64,000 nt of DNA, taken from assembly GCA_000308255.3 (NCBI GenBank), contig HG326666.1, forward strand, positions 177,469 to 241,468. Direction: 5' to 3'. This DNA is from Anaerococcus pacaensis 9403502. GTDB taxonomy: Bacteria > Bacillota > Clostridia > Tissierellales > Peptoniphilaceae. A program made the position numbers and the translations under genes. The notes under the pieces are model-generated. The model saw nothing but the letters and a program-made list of their open reading frames with translations, ran no database searches and was not told the DNA's origin. Of the stretch, positions 35,456 to 42,886 are shown piece by piece (position 1 is the first letter of the stretch; every line of letters begins with the position of its first letter).

Positions 35456-35478
35456 AAAAAACAGCCCAGGCTGTTTTT
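35456..35478 (-). terminator. Terminator behind the restriction-system remnant
   Basis: AAAACAGC/GCTGTTTT stem with a CCAG loop, A/T-rich on both sides, directly against the stop codon of the remnant. It can work in both directions. Confidence 0.75.
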
Positions 35479-36180
35479 CTAACTTACTATCTCCATCAGT
35501 TCTACATATGAATCAACCACCACAAACCTTACCTTCTTTGAGCTAATAGCTTCAAAGTGCTTCTTTGCGCATGCTATCTTGCTATCTTCTATAAATCGTA
35601 GGTTGATATCCTCTGATGACCCCTTGGTTTCTGCTATAAAGAATATATGCTTGACCTTAGATTCATCAAAAACTATGGCCCAGTCTGGGTTGTATTTGCC
35701 AACAGGGGTCTCTATATAAAAGGCACTTGGCAGCTTCACATAAACTAGGACCTCCCTGCCAGCCTCTATATTTTTAGCAAATTCTTTTTCTATCTTAGAA
35801 TCATACTTTATATAATCATAGAGGTGCTTTTCAACCTTTAGTACATTTTCATTGGTCCTACCCCTGATAGTTTGATAGGTAAAGGCCTCGGATGTATAAT
35901 GCTCGTCAAGCTTATCATATTTTATCTGCTGGATGACAATGTTAGCTATTTCTCTGCTTATGATAGAGGATATCTTAGCTATGAATTCTTCTGGATTTTT
36001 CTTAAACTTATCCTCATCAAACTTTAGCTCCACATTTGATGCGTGATCTGGTAGGGGTAGGTCTTACCTATTAAATTGCCATTTTTATCCCTAGTATCAG
36101 TAGCCACTTCTGGGAATAGTTCTGTTATTTTCTACATTTTCACTTTTCAAAACTGGTGTGCTTAGTTTTGGCTTATCCAT
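35479..36180 (-). pseudogene. Remnant of a type III restriction-modification locus (mod start joined to res end)
   Basis: A normal start (GGAGG, five bases, ATG at 36180) opens a frame MDKPKLSTPVLKSENV, which then shifts frame into KITELFPEVATDTRDKNG, resembling the N-terminus of type III Mod methyltransferases. A second shift leads to PLPDHASNVELKFDEDKFKK and a 184-codon open end. That end matches the C-terminal nuclease region of type III Res proteins: YNPDWAIVF and FIAETKG give the PD-(D/E)xK pattern. The simplest reading is a large deletion joining mod and res, plus frameshifts. It cannot make a working enzyme. Confidence 0.7.
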
Positions 36181-36648
36181 TCTAACCTCCATAATATATT
36201 TCAAATGTGAGATACAGTTAATAAAATTTAATGTGATTTAAAGAGCATATAAATTTAATTTTATTTATCTATTTCTATCGATTTTAATCAGTCAAACAAT
36301 TCATTATCCTATTTTAAATAATTCAAAATGAACTCATATCTATTTTTTACGATTGAATTATTATAGTCGAGAATTATTCGGTTTATTCTTCTTACTAGGT
36401 CTTTCATACTGTAATAAGCTCCATTTAGAAAACGCCATACTATAATTTACACCCAATCTGTATAATATTGTTTATACTTATAGTGTGTAGCTAGGACTTA
36501 TAGCCATATAAAAACTAAAATTATTAATTACTGTAGAATGGTATATTGATCATAACTAATAATTTATTTATATTTTTAGATAATTTGGCTTATAAATCTG
36601 TTATAATTATTTTAATAGAACTTTACTTAAATAATAAAAGGAGCAGAT
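36181..36648. other. AT-rich gene-free stretch
   Basis: No full gene. On the minus strand around 36310-36450 an open stretch of about 45 codons (IIVWRFLNGAYYSMKDLVRR and on to YEFILNYLK) might be the eroded end of some gene, but it lacks a start signal. A plus-strand promoter for the zinc-ribbon gene must lie near 36590-36640. Confidence 0.4.
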
Positions 36649-37101
36649 ATGGATTTATTTGGAAAATTTGGGAAAACTATGGCTGATGTTGGGGAAAATA
36701 TTGGACTAAATAGTGAAATCACAAAAAGAGCCAATGAAATTGAAAGAGAAAACGAAAAGATAAATCAACTATTCTTCTTCATCGGCAAGGCCTATTACGA
36801 AGCCCACCACGATGACAAAACGGCTGAGGAATACGATAGAATTGCACAAGTAAATGAATGCTTTGATAGAATCGATCAACTAAAAGATGAAATCAACGGC
36901 CTTAAAAATGTGACAGTGTGCAATAACTGTGGAGCCGAGATCCCAGCAAACTCTAGCTTCTGTACCAAGTGTGGGGCGAAAGTTAAAACTGAAATAGAAG
37001 CAGAACTTCACTGCCCATCTTGTGAACAAGTGGTAACAAGTGATGAAATATTCTGCAGACACTGCGGTACAAAACTACAAGATACTCAAGTTATAGAATA
37101 A
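36649..37101 (+). CDS. Coiled-coil protein with two C-terminal zinc ribbons
   Basis: A 150-residue cytoplasmic protein. Residues 1-85 are mostly charged helix (FGKTMADVGENIGLNSEITK, then an acidic-basic coiled coil). From about residue 90 two zinc ribbons follow: CNNCGAEI...FCTKCGAKV and CPSCEQVV...FCRHCGTKL, each with two CxxC knuckles. Similar 'zinc-ribbon domain-containing' proteins are common in Firmicutes but have no agreed function. AAGGAG precedes the ATG. It has its own terminator before the next plus-strand gene. Confidence 0.8.
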   Translation: MDLFGKFGKTMADVGENIGLNSEITKRANEIERENEKINQLFFFIGKAYYEAHHDDKTAEEYDRIAQVNECFDRIDQLKDEINGLKNVTVCNNCGAEIPANSSFCTKCGAKVKTEIEAELHCPSCEQVVTSDEIFCRHCGTKLQDTQVIE

Positions 37102-37106
37102 GATAC

Positions 37107-37148
37107 GAGGAAGGATTTTGGCAAAGGGCTAAGATGCCTTCCTTTTTT
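37107..37148 (+). terminator. Terminator of the zinc-ribbon gene
   Basis: AGGAAGG/CCTTCCT stem with a long loop followed by a T-run, starting six bases after the stop. Confidence 0.7.
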
Positions 37149-37169
37149 AGCGAATAGAAACGAGAGAAT

Positions 37170-37616
37170 ATGAAAATTTTATTTATTATATTATTGTTAG
37201 CTACGATCATCTACAATTTCTACAAACGCAGCCAGAATATCTACAAGGCGACAGTCCAAAATATAGCTAGTATATCAAGTGTCATAGTATTTATACTTGG
37301 CTTTTTTATTTGGTATTATAAAGACCAGACAATATCAGGATTTGTACTATTATTATGCTTTACATTAGTAGGCCCATCTGTATTTTTAGCACAAGGGATA
37401 AGTAGCAAGGGAATAAATATTTTTGAACAAAAACTCCCAATAGTTCGTCAGGTTGCTTTTAATAGAATTAATGACATTCGTATCAGTGAGGATGATAAAT
37501 ATTTAAAAATAAACGTGAATGCCTTTGGCGATAGTGCTAGCCAATATTATGACAAAAGGCTAAGCCCAGAGATTACAAAATTTCTAGAGAATAAAACAAA
37601 AATAATCTATTACTAA
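37170..37616 (+). CDS. Small membrane protein, intact member of a two-gene family
   Basis: A 148-residue protein. An N-terminal helix (LFIILLLATIIYNFYKR) is followed by the shared RSQNIYKA motif, two further helices (about 35-55 and 58-80), and a soluble C-terminal part of about 60 residues rich in charge (INDIRISEDDKYLKINV). It matches the broken gene at 41734 over its entire length. Function unknown. The start has only a weak ribosome site (GAGAG). MITE copy 3 begins nine bases behind the stop. Confidence 0.7.
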   Translation: MKILFIILLLATIIYNFYKRSQNIYKATVQNIASISSVIVFILGFFIWYYKDQTISGFVLLLCFTLVGPSVFLAQGISSKGINIFEQKLPIVRQVAFNRINDIRISEDDKYLKINVNAFGDSASQYYDKRLSPEITKFLENKTKIIYY

Positions 37617-37625
37617 GTTAAAAAA

Positions 37626-37778
37626 GGGGCTGTTGCAAAATAGATAAATTGTTCCAATATCATTCGAGCACCCTCCCAGATAGTTTGGCCTCCATGAGCC
37701 GGCGGGCTAAATCTCAAACTATCTGTGAGTGCACTCTAATGATGGAACAATAATTATCTATTGATTTGCAACAGCCCC
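37626..37778. mobile_element. MITE-like palindromic element, copy 3 (153 bp)
   Basis: Base-for-base the same as copy 1 by eye, with 14-base perfect terminal repeats GGGGCTGTTGCAAA. It sits between the stop of the small membrane-protein gene (plus) and the stop of the Old Yellow Enzyme pseudogene (minus), nine and 17 bases away, and can act as terminator for both. Confidence 0.92.
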
Positions 37779-37795
37779 TCACTCTACATAATATT

Positions 37796-38788
37796 TTAAG
37801 TAAGGGGCTTTATTTCTTTTTCTATCCATTTTGAATCTTTAAAGACTGCTCTGCCCACTCCAACTAAGTCACATACATTCCTATCTAGGATATCCTCTAC
37901 ATCCTTACCAGTCTTAACCCCACCTGTAAGTATTACTGGTATGTCCACTGCATCATAAATCGGTTTTGATAGGTAGTCGAAAAATCCAGCCTTATCATCA
38001 TCACTAAAATACAAGCACATACCTCCAGATATGTCTAGGACATCTACACTAGCTTTTTCAAAGGCTTTTGCTGCATAGACTGCATCTTCTATACTTAATC
38101 CACCTTCTTTATTATCTCCTGCTCCAAGCCTTAGAAAGATTGGATAGTCATCTCCTACTTTTTATCTGACTTTCTTAATTATCTTAAGGTGAATTTTAAT
38201 CCTACCATCTATATCTTTCCCATATTCATCATCTCTTTTGTTAGTAAGAGGTGATAGGAATTGGTTTAGGAAATATCCATGGGCTGAGTGGATTTCTACT
38301 CCGTCAAAGCCTGCTTCTTTTGCCCTATGAGCAGCATCGGCAAACTTATCTTCAATTTCTACTATCTCTGCTATGCTCAGTTCTTTTGGAAGTTCGGCTT
38401 CCTTTCTGGATGGGTTATTGATAGCAGATGGACCCACCGGGCTTTGGCCTATGATATCAAATCTCGCCGAGCTACCTGCATGGGATATTTGCACTATGGC
38501 ATTAGCCCCATTATTCTTGATGACTTTAGCTAATTTCTTTAGCCCTTCTATAGTAGTATCATCAGCTATAGACATTTGATTTTGACTTGCCTTGCCAAGT
38601 GGATCTATATAATTGTGCTCTACAATAACTGTTGAAAAAATTCCATCACGAGTCTTCTCATCATAATAATCTAAGATATCTCCTGATACATGACCATAAT
38701 CATCTGCCTTGGCCGTAGCCATAGGTGGCATGATTATCCTGTTTTTAAAACTAATATTTTTATCTTTTATCTCTTCAAATATTTTCAT
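37796..38788 (-). pseudogene. Old Yellow Enzyme-family flavin oxidoreductase, broken by one in-frame TAA
   Basis: The frame from ATG 38788 to the stop at 37796 (331 codons) is intact except for a single TAA at 38164-38162. The first 208 codons carry the OYE N-terminal barrel: FKNRIIMPPMATAKA, QISHAGSSAR, FADAAHRAKEAGFDGVEIHS and AHGYFLNQFLSPLTNKR. After the TAA, in the same frame, follow KVGDDYPIFLRLG, IPVILTGGV and LVGVGRAVFKD, the flavin-phosphate site. NADH:flavin oxidoreductases of this group reduce enoates or nitro compounds. Otherwise well-preserved, so the lesion is recent or is an assembly error. Confidence 0.85.
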
Positions 38789-39008
38789 TATTTACCTCTT
38801 TTTTATTATTAAAACAATAGTTGAGTAGCCAATTAAATCTAGAAACGTAAAGTAAATTGCTTTATTTATAACTTACAATAGTATAATAATCTCTACTTAA
38901 AGAAGAAAGTGATATGTACTTATAATATAGGCTATACTATATTATTCTTGTAATCATATCACTTGTACTTAATTTTCAAATATATTATCGTTACATGGTT
39001 TCAATTTT

Positions 39009-39464
39009 TTATAATTGACTTTGTAACCAGTTTTGTTCACCAATTTTTTCAATTAATTCTAATTCGTTTTCACTCCAAAGTTTATCTTCTTCTTCATCTT
39101 CATAGTATGCTCTTAGTAAGTCGTATGTCTTTGGTTCAGTCATTGAGCCGTTTACTAATTCTAATAGCTGGCTTAGTCCTTCTTTGGATAATTCTAAATC
39201 GAATTTTATATACTCAACAGGATCTTTATATATTTTCATAGCTTTTTTATCTTCAAGCTTTACTTCTCCACCAAGATCTAGAATTCTTTGGGCAAATTGT
39301 GCTACAAACCCGATTTCTTCTTCAGCGTGACCATCATATTTTTCTCTTAGTTTATTAAATCCTTGATCTCCAAATATGATAGCTTGTAATCTATGTTGTT
39401 CTGCATTTTGAGATAACTGTGTTACAATGCCTTGTAAGGCTTGTATTAATTGTTCTTTATCCAT
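39009..39464 (-). CDS. Ferritin-like four-helix protein
   Basis: A 151-residue protein from the ATG at 39464, chosen because GGAGG lies five bases upstream. The pattern MDKEQLIQALQGIVTQLSQN, a long helix with KLREKYDGHAEEEIGFVAQF and AQRILDLGGEVKLED, then a third and fourth helix, resembles bacterioferritin/Dps-like proteins. The usual ExxH metal pair appears changed, since a Phe stands where His is expected in my alignment. So it may be a non-ferroxidase relative. No neighbours give a clue. Confidence 0.55.
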   Translation of the reverse strand: MDKEQLIQALQGIVTQLSQNAEQHRLQAIIFGDQGFNKLREKYDGHAEEEIGFVAQFAQRILDLGGEVKLEDKKAMKIYKDPVEYIKFDLELSKEGLSQLLELVNGSMTEPKTYDLLRAYYEDEEEDKLWSENELELIEKIGEQNWLQSQL

Positions 39465-39806
39465 AACATCCTCCATTTGTATTATACTATTTCTGAATTG
39501 AGCTTTTGTATACAAGATTATTATATCTCCACAATTATAATTAATAACATATTAAAAACGATACTCTTAAATAGAGTTCTCATAAGTTATAATTCTTGGA
39601 GAAATTTCTTATTTATATATCATCATTGGATGATTATCTTGTAAGAATAATTATGCTAGTACAATTATAAATTTCAAGTATTTTTTATATATTTTACAAA
39701 ATTTACTATATATAAAATAATAGGTTATTGATTTAATAACAAATCTAATATTACCATAAGGATATATAGGCAAATCTTCTCATAAAATATCAGTTAATAA
39801 GCCTTA
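39465..39806. other. AT-rich gene-free stretch
   Basis: No gene seen. It contains the promoter region of the ferritin-like gene (a TATAAT box on the minus strand near 39520) and little else. Confidence 0.4.
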
Positions 39807-40875
39807 CTAGCTAGCTGAATAGTCTATATTTGGGAAGGCTTCTATGTTATAGTCAGGGTAGTGTTTTTTAACATCTGCCATAGCTTCTTCCAGTACTTTT
39901 AATCTATCCCCTGCCTCTAGGCTTATGATGACATCAAACCTGATCTCTTTATCGGCTTGGTCTACATATAGGCCGTGAATGCCATTTATATGTTCATGAG
40001 AAAAAATTATTCCTTTTATATGCTCTTTTGTACATTTTATTTTACGATCACTGGCATTTATAGGATAGACTCCCACTGCTGTAAGCATGATATGATGCTT
40101 GTTGTAGACTTCCAATTGTATATCTCTAATTATTTCATCCAATTGCTCAGCCGTAAAATTATCGGGTACGCCTATATCTATGGACCCATTCCAATCGTTA
40201 GGGCCGTAATTATTTAGGACTATGGCACTTGCTGCTTCTACTCCTGGGACATCTTCTACCGTATCTATCACTTCTTTGGCAAGCTCTGGATTAATTTTTT
40301 CACCTAAAAGCTGGGAAATAGTTGTATTTAAAAGCTCTAGGGCTGATTTTACTATTAGAATCGATATGGCAGCGCCCAAATATGCTTCTAGAGAGATGCC
40401 AGTTATGTAGTAGATGCCTGCTGCGATTATTATAGATAAGGACACTATTGAGTCGAGTTTTGCATCCTTGCCAGATGCTATTAGGGAATCAGATTTGACT
40501 TCTTCGCCCATCTTTTTGTAGTAGATGGCTAGGAGTAACTTCTACTAGGGAAGATATACCTACATATAAAATAATTACCGAAATAACCATAGCACTAAGG
40601 TATTCTATCCTCCCATAACCAAAGGGATGATTTTCATCTGGCTCTTTACCAGCAAGTTTTGTTCCTATGATAGTAATAACAGAGCTACCCGCATCAGCCA
40701 TATTATTTATCGCATCTACCAAAATAGCTATTGAGTTTGCTTTGATTCCAATAAATACTTTAGCGATAGCTAGTAAGGCATTTCCCGCTATGCCAAATAT
40801 ACTAGTTTTTATGATTTTATTCTGACGTTCTTTTTCTAAATCTTTAAGTTTCTTAAGTTCCTCAAATCTTTTCAA
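39807..40875 (-). pseudogene. Cation diffusion facilitator (CDF) transporter, frameshifted
   Basis: Two frames together make one CDF metal-efflux protein. The first (128 codons from 40875) has the N-terminal cytoplasmic helix, FGIAGNALLAIAKVFIGIKA, VDAINNMADAGSSVITIIG with the zinc-site Asp and Asn, and DENHPFGYGRIEYLSAM. The second resumes at LAIYYKKMGEEVKSDSLIAS and carries helices 4-6 (SGKDAKLDSIVSL with Asp) and the C-terminal ferredoxin-like domain ending near 39807. They are joined by a one-base shift around 40530. Substrate in life would have been Zn, Fe or Mn. Probably inactive. Confidence 0.8.
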
Positions 40876-40932
40876 TTTATTATCTCTCTTCTACTAAATA
40901 AGTATACTATTAAATCAATATTAATATCTCAG

Positions 40933-41664
40933 CTAATCATAATCTGCATTTATAAAGCTAAAGGTAAACTCAAACCCCGCCCTCATTGCCAAATTCATAG
41001 ACTTCACATGAGAAAATTGTGTAGAATAAATAATTGTGATCTCTGGATTCTCTTCTCTTGCTGTATACACTAAGTTATTTAAAAGTATTTCTGTAATACC
41101 ATCATATTTTTTATCATAATCCAGTCTTTCAACACCAATTTCCCAAAAATACTTTGAATTTTGATTAGCCCCTGCTATCGAAACCAATTTTTCATCATCA
41201 TAATATGCCATTGCTAACTTATCTGCTGGATAACCATCAGCAAAAGAAAAGGCAAAGTTTGTGACACTTTTATAGTTCTTATAGTCTTCTTTCTTAATTC
41301 TAATAAACTCATATGCAGATTCATACTTTTTAAAATATTTAACTGGCACTAAGATCGGGGCCATGTTGTTTATGTGCATTTTATATTTTGCTAAAATTGC
41401 TTCAAGTTTTTTGATATTCTTAAACTCCATAAACCAAGCAGCTTCATTATCTGAGAAATTAGCCTTCAACTCATTCAGTAAATCTTTATTAGATGATCTG
41501 ACCAAAAGATGATTTCCTAAAAGATTTATTGCTAAAGGATGATTATTATAAGTCAAAAACCCTTCTGAAGACTCATTTAGTGTAAATACTCCCTCCATAA
41601 CATCTAAATATTCAATATCCGTATCAAAATCATGATTTAATTGTTTTAATAAATTTTTATCCAT
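40933..41664 (-). CDS. GNAT-family acetyltransferase-like protein, paralogue A (intact)
   Basis: A 243-residue cytoplasmic protein. The C-terminal half has the GNAT fold: KLAMAYYDDEKLVSIAGANQ, FWEIGVERLDYDKKYDGI and the terminal STQFSHVKSMNLAMRAGF. The N-terminal half (EGFLTYNNHPLAINLLGNHL, AAWFMEFKNIKKLEAILAKY) is shared only with two relatives in this window. Substrate unknown. Ribosome site AGGAG precedes the ATG. It is one of a family of three, at 40.9, 54.4 (decayed) and 63.2 kb. Confidence 0.8.
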   Translation of the reverse strand: MDKNLLKQLNHDFDTDIEYLDVMEGVFTLNESSEGFLTYNNHPLAINLLGNHLLVRSSNKDLLNELKANFSDNEAAWFMEFKNIKKLEAILAKYKMHINNMAPILVPVKYFKKYESAYEFIRIKKEDYKNYKSVTNFAFSFADGYPADKLAMAYYDDEKLVSIAGANQNSKYFWEIGVERLDYDKKYDGITEILLNNLVYTAREENPEITIIYSTQFSHVKSMNLAMRAGFEFTFSFINADYD

Positions 41665-41733
41665 TTTATACTCCTATAAAATATTATATCAGAAAAAAAT
41701 TATACCTATAGTACAATGTAATTAGAGGTTATA

Positions 41734-42189
41734 ATGAAGATATTTTTAAATGTAATAACAATTTTAATAATAATATATAACTTACATAATAGAAGTAAAA
41801 ATATATATAAAGCTATAATTCCAGCAGTTGCAATAATCAGTAATATAGCATTATTTGTTATTGCTATATTATTATGGTTTATTTTTGATAAAACACTTCA
41901 AGGTCTATTAATAGCAATAAATGCTACATTAAGCTTTTTATCAGTATTATTATCAGCTGGCATTGGTGAAGATAAGATAAACTTTAAATATAGTACTCTT
42001 CCACTAATACAAGTGGAATACATAGATAAATTAAAAAATATAAAAATAAAAAATTAAGAAGATAAAGTTATACTAGAATTTAGTATCTACGGTGATAAGT
42101 TTAAACAAATCTATAATTCAAATTATAAAGATGAAATCTTAAATATATTAAAATCAAATAGACAAAATCGAATAGGGGCTAAGAACTAG
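41734..42189 (+). pseudogene. Small membrane protein, paralogue of 37170, broken by one in-frame TAA
   Basis: The first 107 codons align with the intact protein at 37170 (shared IYNLHNRSKNIYKA and three membrane helices). A TAA at 42055-42057 interrupts the soluble tail, but the same frame then continues for 43 codons (EDKVILEFSIYGDKFKQIYN and further), which match the corresponding tail of the intact paralogue. The frame ends at a TAG at 42187-42189, inside the group II intron end, so the original terminus may have been replaced. Confidence 0.7.
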
Positions 42190-42746
42190 CCCCTTCACAC
42201 CACCCGTACGTGCCGTTCGGCATAAGGCGGTTCAATATTTTCTTGTATTATATTATTTATTTCTGATGCAACTATTTAACTTTATTCTTTTTCTATCCAA
42301 ACCTTGAGAAATGAATACGTCATTTCTTGTATTCCATCAAGTCATAGTGCATCCTTTTCAAATATTACAATAAATATTGTTCCTCCCTTCGCTCCATTTC
42401 CATTACAGAAACTTCTTCCCTACTATGGATTCTGCTGACTTCTCACTATCCGTTGTTACTACTGTTTCGCTAGTGAGACCCCACGGGATAAGCCCTAATA
42501 CTTTCATCGTTTACTTGCAGAATTTACGCCTTGGGTTTACGGTTACCTTTTGGGTCTTTGCTATCTTAGGCTAGCTTGCCCACCTGTTACGCCTTGTATT
42601 CTGTTCCTGTTCGTGGGTCCTCGATTTCGCTACCCGTTCTTCTCTCCTAGATGTCACCATATAAAACTTGCAAGTCGCTGTTAGATTCGTCGGTAACTAC
42701 GCTCCGTAGGGATTTACACCCTAGCATTAGAACATGCCCGTCATAC
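42172..42746 (-). mobile_element. Group II intron without reverse transcriptase (class C-like)
   Basis: Minus strand. The 3' end shows a domain V: ACCGCC ... GGTGGT stem with the CGC triad, then the TATGCCGAACGGCACGTACG tip (42233-42200), followed by a domain VI hairpin GGGGCTA/TAGCCCC (42193-42175). Upstream are typical domain I-IV words (CTAGGGTGTAAATCCCTACG; GAGAAGTCAGCAGAATCC just before the usual ORF position). No reverse-transcriptase frame remains; the ORF has been deleted within domain IV. The putative 5' end GTATGACGGGC begins right behind the T-run of a terminator, the preferred site of class C introns. Exact ends are uncertain. Confidence 0.7.
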
Positions 42747-42748
42747 CT

Positions 42749-42783
42749 AAAAAAGTAGGTAAGATTGTTCTTCTTACCTACTT
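42749..42783 (-). terminator. Terminator of the giant protease gene
   Basis: Perfect 12-base stem AAGTAGGTAAGA/TCTTACCTACTT with a seven-base loop and a six-T run on the minus strand, about 105 bases after the stop at 42887. Confidence 0.9.
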
Positions 42784-42886
42784 TGTCTAGAGTCTGAAAT
42801 ACCAAATTCATATGGTATTTGTCTTCTTTTTTGGCCTCTAAGCAGACTTTAAAAGTCTAATTGTGACAAAAATGTAAGCCAACTAT

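Noticed and set aside
37796..42189. Programmed stop-codon readthrough or an altered genetic code
   Set aside because: Two lone TAA codons are suggestive, but frameshifted genes lie alongside and TAA ends many intact genes here, so decay explains it better.
42377..42574. 65-codon plus-strand frame
   Set aside because: It lies antisense within the group II intron core.
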